A DNA stretch of 19,639 nt from DATDPY01 sp964395765 (GTDB lineage: Bacteria > Bacteroidota > Bacteroidia > Cytophagales > Cyclobacteriaceae). The stretch spans positions 1 to 19,639 of the forward strand of contig CAYNCU010000058.1 in NCBI GenBank assembly GCA_964395765.1. The letters are read 5' to 3'. Below the pieces are notes generated by a model, which did no database searches, was not told the origin of the DNA, and saw nothing but the letters and a program-made list of their open reading frames with translations. Below are positions 7,816 to 14,817 of this stretch, one piece after another (the first letter of the stretch is position 1; each line of letters opens with the position of its first letter). The position numbers and the translations under genes are program-made.

Positions 7816-8239
7816 AATCGTTTAAAAGTTGGCTCAACCGCGCTTTGATTTTTGTACCCCATCCCATGTTCATGGACAGGTAAGCCATCAGGTTTTTCAT
7901 TCCCCTGAAACCGGTATGTTCAAGTAAAAGCTCGGTGCCCTTTTCTGTCGGATTCAACGTCCAGGTAACAATTGAGTCGAGGGAAATTTTCCCCTTTTTA
8001 GGGCCGCCCTTCCACGAATAGGAAAGCTTTTTCAACGGGATCACTTCCAGCACTTCACAGAAAATATTTCCATCAAAGCCTGGCCTGGGTTTCGTGCTGA
8101 ACATAAATTGATGCCCCACTTCGGGGCTGATATCGTTTTCCATTAACCACTGCGACAGCAATTCCGGAACTGTAAGGAATTCCCATACCCTTTCCACAGG
8201 ATGATCAAAATGCCATGTCTGCCTTATATCGTATTTCAT
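7793..8239 (-). CDS. SRPBCC (AHSA1-like) domain protein
   Basis: A 148-residue single-domain START/Bet v1-like protein. Signatures are the opening IRQTWHFDHPVERVWEFLTVPELLSQWLM (residues 5-33), a central beta sheet with FCEVLEVIPLKKLSYSWKGG, then TWTLNPTEKGTELLLEHTGF and a long C-terminal helix. This is the usual layout of the AHSA1/activator-of-Hsp90-like group. Such proteins hold hydrophobic ligands in a cavity; the ligand here is unknown. It is the first gene of the operon with the ArsR-type regulator, a pairing widely seen in bacteria, which suggests the regulator controls it. The start codon lies just after a strong Bacteroidota promoter box and two operator-like dyads. Confidence 0.9.
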   Translation of the reverse strand: MKYDIRQTWHFDHPVERVWEFLTVPELLSQWLMENDISPEVGHQFMFSTKPRPGFDGNIFCEVLEVIPLKKLSYSWKGGPKKGKISLDSIVTWTLNPTEKGTELLLEHTGFRGMKNLMAYLSMNMGWGTKIKARLSQLLNDYEHEAKH

Positions 8240-8244
8240 GATAG

Positions 8245-8286
8245 GTAACTTTTTGGTTACGCAAATATAGGTAACTTTTTAGTTAC
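8245..8286. promoter_or_regulatory. Two GTAAC-N6-GTTAC operator-like dyads
   Basis: GTAAC-TTTTTG-GTTAC lies at 8245-8260 and GTAAC-TTTTTA-GTTAC at 8271-8286. They are part of a direct repeat of period 26 bases: ATAGGTAACTTTTT, then (G/A)GTTAC(G/A)CAA. One dyad sits between the -33 and -7 boxes and the other covers the predicted transcription start. That geometry suits repression, most simply autorepression by the ArsR-type protein encoded in the operon. Confidence 0.65.
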
Positions 8287-8291
8287 ACAAT
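8262..8291 (-). promoter_or_regulatory. Promoter of the SRPBCC-ArsR-YigZ operon
   Basis: Read on the - strand there is a perfect -7 box TATATTTG (8269-8262), with ATTG (8291-8288) 18 bases upstream as a -33 box. This fits the Bacteroidota consensus TTTG-N19-TAnnTTTG. The start of transcription would fall near 8255, giving a leader of roughly 16 bases before the ATG at 8239. Confidence 0.7.
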
Positions 8292-8429
8292 AAGAATACC
8301 TGTTTTTTTGATGAAAATTTAAAAAATACAGGAAACGCAGGCTACTATAAAAATTCATGATTTTCAACCTTTAAATAGACATACCCTTAAAATACGGGAT
8401 TGTGTGCATGGACTAAAGCCGGGTACTCT

Positions 8430-8437
8430 TATTTTTG
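8430..8437 (+). promoter_or_regulatory. -7 promoter box of the surface-glycan cluster
   Basis: TATTTTTG is a perfect TAnnTTTG match. No good TTTG lies at the expected upstream distance; a TTG at 8400-8402 is too far. Transcription would begin near 8444, only about 6 bases before the ATG at 8450. This argues against the in-frame TTG at 8435, which overlaps the box. Confidence 0.45.
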
Positions 8438-8449
8438 CATACATATCTT

Positions 8450-9406
8450 ATGGCAGTCGATTTTTCAAAAAATTATTCTTTCCGGGTAAATGATGAATTT
8501 TCCGATGCTCCCGGGCGGCGTGAAGGTTTTCTTTTTAATTCAAAGGAATTCCTCTCCCTTCACAGTGAAAGACCCTATGATATTTTTTACCTGTTGAACA
8601 GGAAGGATAACCGGGTTGAAGGAAAGATAGCCTTTCAGCATTCCGGCGACACCGTTATAAGCCTGGAACGGGCTACCTTTGGCTCCCTCGAAGCCAGCGG
8701 GAAATTAAGCTATGAACTTCTCTATAATTTTTTCCTCTTTATTGCCGGTTATTACCGGGAAAGGTCGGTGAAATCTGTTATGATAAGGCATTATGCCAAT
8801 ATCTATGATCCTGTTAACGGTCCTGTTATCGCATTAACGTTGTCCCATGCGGGTTTTAAGGTGGTATCCCATGATATTAACCATCATTTACCGGTAACCG
8901 GTAAATTATTTGAAGAGGTAATTAACAAAATGGAGCGCAGGAAGTTAAGAAAGTGTATTGATTCAAAGCTTGTCCTGCACCTTGCCGGCGAGGATGAAAT
9001 AGAAAATAAATATCCTGCCATGATAGCATTCCGGGAAAATAAGGAAATCCCGCTGTCGATCAGCCGTGAAGATTTAAAGAAAAGTTTTCATTTATTTTCC
9101 GATAACTACTATTTATTTTATACCGATACCCAGGACGGCAAATTAATGGCCGGCGCCGTTATGATCCGGACTGCTCCAAGCATCCTGTATTATTTTACCC
9201 CGGCCAGTGATCCGCTTCAAAAGTCACTCAGCCCTATGGTATTCCTGCTGAAAGGTATTTATGAATTCGCCATAAAAAAAAATATCGGGATCATCGACCT
9301 TGGTGTATCATCCCTTCACAGCCATCCGCAGAAAGGCTTAATAAGGTTCAAGGAACATATCGGAGGAATACCGTCAAGTCGTTTCACCTTTCAACTCGAC
9401 CTGTAA
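8450..9406 (+). CDS. FemAB/GNAT-like acyltransferase
   Basis: About 318 residues from the ATG at 8450 (MAVDFSKNYSF). An in-frame TTG at 8435 is possible but lies inside the promoter box. The C-terminal half resembles the GNAT fold used by FemAB-type proteins: YLFYTDTQDGKLMAGAVMI, then SILYYFTPASD, then IGIIDLGVSS and GLIRFKEHIGG near the end, which recalls the (G)LxxFKxxFGG ending of FemAB-like aminoacyl or acyl transferases. The N-terminal half is less conserved and may be a second, degenerate GNAT domain. No signal peptide or membrane segment is visible, so it should act in the cytoplasm. It starts a + strand cluster with a flippase (13 bases downstream) and a glycosyltransferase, which suggests it modifies a sugar or lipid-linked glycan intermediate. 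The substrate is unknown. Confidence 0.7.
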   Translation: MAVDFSKNYSFRVNDEFSDAPGRREGFLFNSKEFLSLHSERPYDIFYLLNRKDNRVEGKIAFQHSGDTVISLERATFGSLEASGKLSYELLYNFFLFIAGYYRERSVKSVMIRHYANIYDPVNGPVIALTLSHAGFKVVSHDINHHLPVTGKLFEEVINKMERRKLRKCIDSKLVLHLAGEDEIENKYPAMIAFRENKEIPLSISREDLKKSFHLFSDNYYLFYTDTQDGKLMAGAVMIRTAPSILYYFTPASDPLQKSLSPMVFLLKGIYEFAIKKNIGIIDLGVSSLHSHPQKGLIRFKEHIGGIPSSRFTFQLDL

Positions 9407-9419
9407 CATTGAGTATCCC

Positions 9420-10664
9420 ATGAGGCAATTCCTCGGAAAATCTACATGGTCATTTTCATCCGTGGTGGCCAAAACACTGAGCGGGATTTTCATTAACAAG
9501 ATTTTTGCCATGCAATTCGGGACTACCGGGATCACCTTGCTGGCTCATTTCCAAAACCTGATCGGCCTGATGACGCAGATCCCCAACGACGGTGTAAACC
9601 GCGGCATCATCCGTTACTGGTCGGGAAAATCATTAAATGAAAAAGAAAAAAATCAGCTATTGATAACGGGGCTCTGGCTGAATCTCGCACTTTTTGTTAT
9701 AGGCATAGGCGGTATCCTGGTGTTTCATGATTATATATTCAAATTCTTTAATTCGACTTTTATTACTGCCGCGTCGAGCTGGATCATGATCGCCGCCATA
9801 CTGGTTTATATTCTGAATTTATTCCTGCTGTCGGTAATACTTTCCTTTCAATACATCCGGCAATACGCGGTGCTGAATATAATCGGGGCCGTCGCCTTGA
9901 TGATCACTGTATTCCTGGGCACCCGGTCACATAAACTGAATATAGCATTGGTTTCATTTCTGGCCGGGGCAGCGGTTAATTTTGTATTCACAGCCTATTA
10001 TGTGGTCCGCTACCGCCTGGTAAAACCTGTTGCTGCCGCCATCTCAGGGGAATCCTTTAAAAAATTGGGTGAATTCATTTTAATGGCTGTCAGCGTACTT
10101 GCCTGCGGCAAATTCGTGGACTTCTACGTCCGTACAGTGGCAATCAATGATTTCGGCATGAACCTGACCGGACTCTGGCAGGCGGTTGTGAAAATGTCGG
10201 ACGGATATACCATGATCTTCATCAATACGGTCGGGGTGGTGTATTATCCCCAGATTTCCGCACTGATCTTCGACCCCGACCAATTGAGAACTTATTTAAA
10301 GGATGTTTTCAGAATTGTGTCGTTTCTCACACTCGGCGGACTTATCCTCGTATTCCTCCTGCGCTACCCCCTCCTCACACTGCTTTATAGTCATGCTTTC
10401 AGAGCTGCGGCCGACCTGATGCCACTTCAACTCATCGGTGATTTCTTCTGCATCCTCTCCTACCTGCTCACCTATATTATCTCGGCACAGGCACGGACGA
10501 CAACTTTTATTACCTTGCAGGGAATATCAGCGTTATTTTATATTTTGCTGATCCACCTGATGATCCCGTATTTAAATATTATGGCGTTTCCAACAGCCCA
10601 TGCCATCCGGTATGCGTTGTATTTTATAATCCTGATCACCTTAAACCGGAGAATTTTATTTTAA
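9420..10664 (+). CDS. Wzx-like O-antigen/polysaccharide flippase
   Basis: A 414-residue integral membrane protein of the MATE/MVF (MOP) superfamily. Hydrophobic segments run along its whole length; I count about eleven to twelve, for example residues 89-104, 119-145, 153-166, 176-198 and 290-322. The N-terminus KTLSGIFINKIFAMQFGTTG, then LLAHFQNL and GVNRGIIRYWSG, matches the start of WzxE-type O-antigen translocases, where (N)K-x-x-A-x-x-x-G and a G-x-x-x-G-I-x-(K/R)-Y motif are typical. It should flip a lipid-linked oligosaccharide across the inner membrane. It starts 13 bases after the acyltransferase, and its TAA directly abuts the ATG of the glycosyltransferase, so the three are almost surely co-transcribed. 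No wzy polymerase or sugar-nucleotide genes are nearby. Confidence 0.87.
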   Translation: MRQFLGKSTWSFSSVVAKTLSGIFINKIFAMQFGTTGITLLAHFQNLIGLMTQIPNDGVNRGIIRYWSGKSLNEKEKNQLLITGLWLNLALFVIGIGGILVFHDYIFKFFNSTFITAASSWIMIAAILVYILNLFLLSVILSFQYIRQYAVLNIIGAVALMITVFLGTRSHKLNIALVSFLAGAAVNFVFTAYYVVRYRLVKPVAAAISGESFKKLGEFILMAVSVLACGKFVDFYVRTVAINDFGMNLTGLWQAVVKMSDGYTMIFINTVGVVYYPQISALIFDPDQLRTYLKDVFRIVSFLTLGGLILVFLLRYPLLTLLYSHAFRAAADLMPLQLIGDFFCILSYLLTYIISAQARTTTFITLQGISALFYILLIHLMIPYLNIMAFPTAHAIRYALYFIILITLNRRILF

Positions 10665-11585
10665 ATGGATCAAGCTGTTGTCAGCATTATCTGTATATGT
10701 CATAACCATAAGGCTTATCTGCGCGAAGCCGTTCAATCCGCACTGAATCAGACCTACCGGGCAACGGAACTTATCCTGGTCGATGACAACAGTACTGACG
10801 GTTCAAAAGAAATCATCCGATCCATTGTATCGGAAAATCCTGAAATAAAGTATAAACTCCTGGAAAACCATAGTGGGATATGTAAGGCGTTTAACGAAGG
10901 CTGGAAGTTAGCGAAAGGGGAGTATGTCATTGATCTCTCCGCCGATGATGTATTGCTTCCCGGCCGGGTGGAAGAAGGGATAAAAGCCTTTCAGCATGCC
11001 GATGAATCGTGCGGGATCAATTTTACCAATGCGGCTTACATTGACTCCTCCGGAGGATTTATTAAAAATCATTATGCCACCGGCCGGGATGGGAAGTCGA
11101 CAATGCCTGTGGCAGACGGGTACCTGTATCCCCTGCTGCTAGCCAGGTATTTTATTTGCACACCCACCATGATGACTAAAAGAGAGGTTATCGAATACCT
11201 GGGAGGTTATGATGAGGCGCTGGAATATGAAGATTTCGATTTCTGGATCCGTACTGCTAAAAAATTCAATTATTGTTATACGGATAAGGTACTGGTGAAT
11301 AAGCGGGTATTAAAGAACAGTTTTTCCGGGAAGCAGTATACTCCGGGAAGCGGGATCCTTGTTTCCACCCTTTGGGTATGCCGGAAGGCGGAAAAGATCA
11401 ATGAAAATGAGAGTGACCGGAAGGCGCTGATGATACGGGTGAAATATGAATTCAGAAAATCATTATTCTCAGGGAACAGAGAAACGGCAAAAGGCTTTCT
11501 TGACATCATAAAAAGAAACTGCCGGCCGAAGGGTATGTACTTTTATGATTTATTACTATATAAAGTAACTAAATTGTTGAGTTAA
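10665..11585 (+). CDS. Family 2 glycosyltransferase
   Basis: A 306-residue inverting GT-A glycosyltransferase. It opens with VVSIICICHNHKAYLREAV, ALNQTYRATELILVDDNSTD (nucleotide-binding Asp40/Asp41) and GICKAFNEGWKLAKGEYV. The DxD-like metal motif is DLSADDVLLPGR near residues 90-101. The acceptor-side part has TPTMMTKREVIEYLGGYDE and the ED-type catalytic region LEYEDFDFWIR. No membrane helix is seen, so it should work on the cytoplasmic face on a lipid-linked acceptor. The sugar cannot be predicted. It begins at the base after the flippase stop, and its product is a plausible substrate for that flippase. It ends the cluster; a gene-free region with repeats follows. Confidence 0.93.
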   Translation: MDQAVVSIICICHNHKAYLREAVQSALNQTYRATELILVDDNSTDGSKEIIRSIVSENPEIKYKLLENHSGICKAFNEGWKLAKGEYVIDLSADDVLLPGRVEEGIKAFQHADESCGINFTNAAYIDSSGGFIKNHYATGRDGKSTMPVADGYLYPLLLARYFICTPTMMTKREVIEYLGGYDEALEYEDFDFWIRTAKKFNYCYTDKVLVNKRVLKNSFSGKQYTPGSGILVSTLWVCRKAEKINENESDRKALMIRVKYEFRKSLFSGNRETAKGFLDIIKRNCRPKGMYFYDLLLYKVTKLLS

Positions 11586-11714
11586 CATGAGCGAGCCAGG
11601 AAAATATACACATCCCTTACTCCCCTCTTGAGCGGGAGCGGATTACGTTGCATAAATTCGACTCTGTGTTACGGAGGTTTCTTACGTTCCTGTAAACGGT
11701 TATCTGTGAAATCT

Positions 11715-11744
11715 GATTTTTGATTTTTGATTTTTGATTTTTGA
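11715..11744 (+). repeat. Heptamer microsatellite (GATTTTT)x4
   Basis: Four perfect copies of GATTTTT followed by GA. It is out of any gene, so a change in copy number would not shift a reading frame. Confidence 0.9.
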
Positions 11745-11781
11745 ACGAAAGTGCGGGGAAAGGTAAATTGTTCTCATTTTC

Positions 11782-11883
11782 TATAGCGGTCAGACGGTTC
11801 GGAGTTCCTGACGCATTAATAGATATAATTGGATTAACTGATTTTTCGCTGATTGAGTATTCGTTTCTAACCGTCAGACCACT
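11782..11883 (-). repeat. REPIN-like repeat, copy 2
   Basis: About 102 bases, TATAGCGGTCAGACGGTTCG to CTAACCGTCAGACCACT, in the opposite orientation to copy 1. Its ends GGTCAGACGGTT and AACCGTCAGACC are complementary at 11 of 12 positions. It matches copy 3 at roughly nine of ten bases, including the interior ATTAATAGATATAATTGG. Confidence 0.82.
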
Positions 11884-11903
11884 TGCTGATCGTTATCATT
11901 TTT

Positions 11904-12004
11904 TATAGCGGTCAGACGGTTCGGAGTTCCCGATACATTAATAGATATAATTGGATTAACTGACTTTTCGCTGAACGAGAATTCGCTGCTAACCGTCAGA
12001 CCAC
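11904..12004 (-). repeat. REPIN-like repeat, copy 3
   Basis: About 101 bases in the same orientation as copy 2, after a 20-base spacer. It differs from copy 2 at about ten positions, mostly near the rsgA-proximal end, where the hairpin-forming TTAGA has become TTAGC when read on the - strand. The ends are again an 11-of-12 inverted repeat. Confidence 0.82.
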
Positions 12005-12037
12005 GTAAGGTTTGCAGATCAGGGCTTCCGGCTTAAT

Positions 12038-12955
12038 TCATTTCCTGTTATCATCCTCGTAAACCATTCCTAAATAACTTTTATACCGGCTCTCCGCGAT
12101 CAGGCCCTGGTTCAGCAATTCCAGAACCTTGCAACCCGGCTCACTGATATGAAGACAATTATTATACTTGCATTGACCCAGTTGTTCTCTCATTTCCGGG
12201 AAATAATGACTTATCTCCCAATCCTCCATATCTATCATTCCAAGTTCCTTTATGCCCGGTGTATCAATGATAAAAGTGTCATTTACAAATTCATACATCC
12301 CGGCGAAAGTGGTGGCATGGGTTCCTTTATTGGCAAAGGTGGAAACTTCTCTCGTTGCCAGATCCAGGCCGGGGGCTAGCCTGTTCAACAGGGTCGACTT
12401 ACCGACACCGGAGTGACCCGACAGGAGGGTGATCTTCCCTTCCATCCATCCGGAAATTTTATCAAAGTTCTTATCATTCAATGCCGATATCAGTATCGAT
12501 TCATAACCCAGGTTTTCATACAAGGCGGAAATTTCACCATGCCTACCGAGTTGTTTCTTGTCGAGGATATCTGATTTGTTGAAGATAATCTTTGCAGGAA
12601 TACGGAATGATTCCGTACTAACGAGGTAGCGGTCAATAAAACCAAGAGATGTTTTGGGAAAGGATAGCGTTACGACCAGGATCGCCTGATCAATATTAGC
12701 GGCAAGGATATGACCGAATGCATCTTTTTTAATGGATTTACGGATGATGTAATTGGTGCGTGGTTGTACTGCTGTAATGATTCCCGGTTCATCATTTTCC
12801 CTTTCCACAATCACCCTGTCACCAACGGCAACAGGGTTAGTAGTCTTTGATTCCTTGAGCTTTAACTTACCCCTTAACCTGCATTTAATTACCGTGCCGG
12901 GTGCAGTTCGTACGTCATACCACGATCCCGTCGATTTCATCACAAGGCCTTCCAT
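12038..12955 (-). CDS. rsgA: Ribosome small-subunit-dependent GTPase A
   Basis: A 305-residue circularly permuted GTPase that helps late maturation of the 30S ribosomal subunit. An N-terminal OB fold begins GLVMKSTGSWYDVR (3-16). G motifs appear in permuted order: NKSD at 126-129 (G4), SAL at 157-159 (G5-like), GHSGVGKST at 180-188 (G1), GTHATT at 211-216 (G2) and DTPG at 231-234 (G3). The C-terminal zinc knuckle is intact: Cys262, Cys267, His269 and Cys275. Length is normal. The start at 12955 lies 2 bases after the waaA stop, so the two are probably co-transcribed. Confidence 0.97.
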   Translation of the reverse strand: MEGLVMKSTGSWYDVRTAPGTVIKCRLRGKLKLKESKTTNPVAVGDRVIVERENDEPGIITAVQPRTNYIIRKSIKKDAFGHILAANIDQAILVVTLSFPKTSLGFIDRYLVSTESFRIPAKIIFNKSDILDKKQLGRHGEISALYENLGYESILISALNDKNFDKISGWMEGKITLLSGHSGVGKSTLLNRLAPGLDLATREVSTFANKGTHATTFAGMYEFVNDTFIIDTPGIKELGMIDMEDWEISHYFPEMREQLGQCKYNNCLHISEPGCKVLELLNQGLIAESRYKSYLGMVYEDDNRK

Positions 12956-12957
12956 CG

Positions 12958-14154
12958 CTATGATTTTAAAAGAGGTAATATGTAATCCACGATTTTGGCC
13001 GTGGCACCGGTATTCGACCTGATATATTCCGCAGATGCCTTCGCAGATGCCTCATAGAAATCGTCCTCGCTAGTTAACCGTGAAATTATAGATTTCAGCT
13101 CCGTTTCATCCCTGACTGAAAATCCCCCACCCGTCTTAACCATCGCCGAAGTTTCGCGGAATTTTTTGTTGGAAACGTGATTCCCGAAAATAACAGGAAT
13201 ACCATAGGCGGCCGGTTCAAGAATATTATGCAATCCACCGCGGAATGCACCTCCCACATAAGCAATTTTACCATAACGGTAAAGGGAATAAAGCATCCCG
13301 ACATTATCAATGATCAGTACCCGTGTGTCGTCACTGAATTCTCCTTTTGAATACCGCGTGTTCGGAACTTTAAGGTTACTTTCAATCTCGCGAAGCTGGC
13401 TGTCGCTGATATTATGCGGGGCGATCATGAATTTTAAACTCGTCTTGTGGTCGTTGATCAGGCTATAAAATATTTTCATATCCGATGGCCACGTACTTCC
13501 AAGTACTACCACGCAGGAATCTTTACTGAATCGCGAAGCCATTTCTATGTCAACAGGATGCGAACAGATATCATGCACCCTGTCGAAGCGGGTATCGCCG
13601 GAAACTGTGACTTCCTTTACTCCTGTTTTTTCGAGCAGGGCCCTGCTCGCCTCATCCTGAACGAAAAAAGCGGAAAAATTATACAGCATATTCCTGAAAA
13701 ATTTTCCCCAGGGTTTGAAAAATATCTGGTCGTTTCTGAATATGGAGGAAACGGATATTACCGGTATGCCTTGCTGTCTGGCATAATAAATGAAATTAAA
13801 CCAGAATTCATATTTTATGAAAACTGCCATTTCGGGGTCGGCCGTCCTGATAAATTTTTCAGCATTACGGGGAGTATCGGACGGAAGGTAGAGGACAATA
13901 TCGGCCGGCTGGTAATTTTTACGAACCTCATAGCCGGAAGGAGAATAGAAGGTAAGCAGAATCCTGGCTTGGGGTTTTATCTGTTTCAGTTTTTCTATGA
14001 CCGGCCTTCCCTGTTCAAATTCTCCGAGTGAGGCGCAATGAAACCATATCATTTCTTTTCCGAACTGCTGAACAGCTTCATCTAATTTCCGATGCCAGCC
14101 TTTCCTTCCTCTCAGGAGATTTCTCGCCCGTGGTTCAATAAAGGAAGCTATCAA
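12958..14154 (-). CDS. waaA: 3-deoxy-D-manno-octulosonic acid (Kdo) transferase
   Basis: Adds Kdo from CMP-Kdo to lipid A precursor at the inner membrane, the first step of the LPS core. Two Rossmann domains (GT-B fold) are visible: WFHCASLGEFEQGRP, with the catalytic Glu near residue 45 of the TTG-started form, PSDTPRNAEKF, and KYEFWFN in the N-terminal half. VSGDTRFDR marks the link. VLGSTWPSD, MIAPHN, YVGGAFRGG and HNILEPAAYGIPVIFGNH form the C-terminal half. The first ATG/GTG/TTG codon in frame is a TTG at 14154, but the family's N-terminal membrane anchor is clearly encoded upstream (FIYNISIYFLNALLLIASF, to about 14196) with no standard start before the TAA at 14247. The true start may be a rare codon such as ATT at 14193. 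rsgA follows after 2 bases. Confidence 0.93.
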   Translation of the reverse strand: MIASFIEPRARNLLRGRKGWHRKLDEAVQQFGKEMIWFHCASLGEFEQGRPVIEKLKQIKPQARILLTFYSPSGYEVRKNYQPADIVLYLPSDTPRNAEKFIRTADPEMAVFIKYEFWFNFIYYARQQGIPVISVSSIFRNDQIFFKPWGKFFRNMLYNFSAFFVQDEASRALLEKTGVKEVTVSGDTRFDRVHDICSHPVDIEMASRFSKDSCVVVLGSTWPSDMKIFYSLINDHKTSLKFMIAPHNISDSQLREIESNLKVPNTRYSKGEFSDDTRVLIIDNVGMLYSLYRYGKIAYVGGAFRGGLHNILEPAAYGIPVIFGNHVSNKKFRETSAMVKTGGGFSVRDETELKSIISRLTSEDDFYEASAKASAEYIRSNTGATAKIVDYILPLLKS

Positions 14155-14244
14155 TAACAGGGCATTAAGAAAGTAAATGGAAATATTGTAAATGAACCTG
14201 GCAATAAATAACCTTATCAGCCGATTAATATATTGTGACGAATA

Positions 14245-14817
14245 TTATTCGTTCCAGTTTGCTGTACATAACTCACCTGATTTTTCAAAATGTTGCCAGG
14301 CCGCAACCATTCTCAACGTTTCTTCAATATTTCTGCCAATGGAATAATCGTTAATATATTCGTGGCGTATTATTCCTTCTTTATCAATAAGAAAGGTTGC
14401 TCTTAAGGCTACCGGGGTCCCCGAAAATAACAGATCACCTGCCTCATTGAACTTATATTCACCTCCCAGTACCCTGAAGGAGCTGGAAATGGTTTTGGAA
14501 ACATCGGCGATAAGGGGAAACATAACTCCCATGATCCCCCCTTTATCCTGTGGGGTCATCAGCCATGCCAGGTGCGTTTCTGCCGTGTCCGTTGAAATCC
14601 CAACAACTTCTACCCCTCGTTTTTTAAATTCAGGTAATTTTTCCTGGAAGGCTATGATTTCGGCCGGGCATATAAAACTGAAATCACGAGGGTAAAAAAA
14701 TAATACGACTTCCTTTTTACCGATAAATAGCTCCAATGAAAATTCTTCGATGATTTCATCACTATTAATAACTGCAGGAGCTTTAAACAAAGGAGCTTTT
14801 TTTCCGATCAGAGACAT
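14245..14817 (-). CDS. Typical 2-Cys peroxiredoxin (AhpC/Prx family)
   Basis: A 190-residue thiol peroxidase that reduces H2O2 and organic peroxides. The peroxidatic site FYPRDFSFICPAE carries Cys50 with the usual Pro and a Ser in place of the common Thr. HLAWLMTP and ALRATFLIDKEG are the usual mid-protein motifs, the Arg of the second completing the active site. The resolving Cys184 lies in GELCTANWNE, where most relatives have VCPANW; the Pro-to-Thr change is mild. The dimeric 2-Cys mechanism should hold, with reduction by thioredoxin or AhpF-like partners. trxA is 1.4 kb away. No convincing promoter box is visible in the region just upstream. The stop codon is in the same frame as the waaA reading frame that follows. 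Confidence 0.94.
   Translation of the reverse strand: MSLIGKKAPLFKAPAVINSDEIIEEFSLELFIGKKEVVLFFYPRDFSFICPAEIIAFQEKLPEFKKRGVEVVGISTDTAETHLAWLMTPQDKGGIMGVMFPLIADVSKTISSSFRVLGGEYKFNEAGDLLFSGTPVALRATFLIDKEGIIRHEYINDYSIGRNIEETLRMVAAWQHFEKSGELCTANWNE

Larger units (their letters stand above)
11586..12037. other. 452-base gene-free convergent region
   Basis: Lies between the 3' ends of the glycosyltransferase (+) and rsgA (-). It contains an imperfect hairpin with CTCCC (11620-11624) and GGGAG (11634-11638), a heptamer microsatellite (11715-11744) and two tandem REPIN-like repeats (11782-11883 and 11904-12004). There is no credible open frame and no classic hairpin plus T-run terminator. Confidence 0.6.

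Noticed and set aside
11715..12004. Possible CRISPR array (several repeats in a row)
   Set aside because: Only two roughly 102-base units with inverted ends and a 20-base spacer, no cas genes, and a third copy elsewhere in the opposite orientation.
13447..14031. 194-codon open frame on the + strand inside waaA
   Set aside because: Antisense to the Kdo transferase catalytic region; no recognisable domain.
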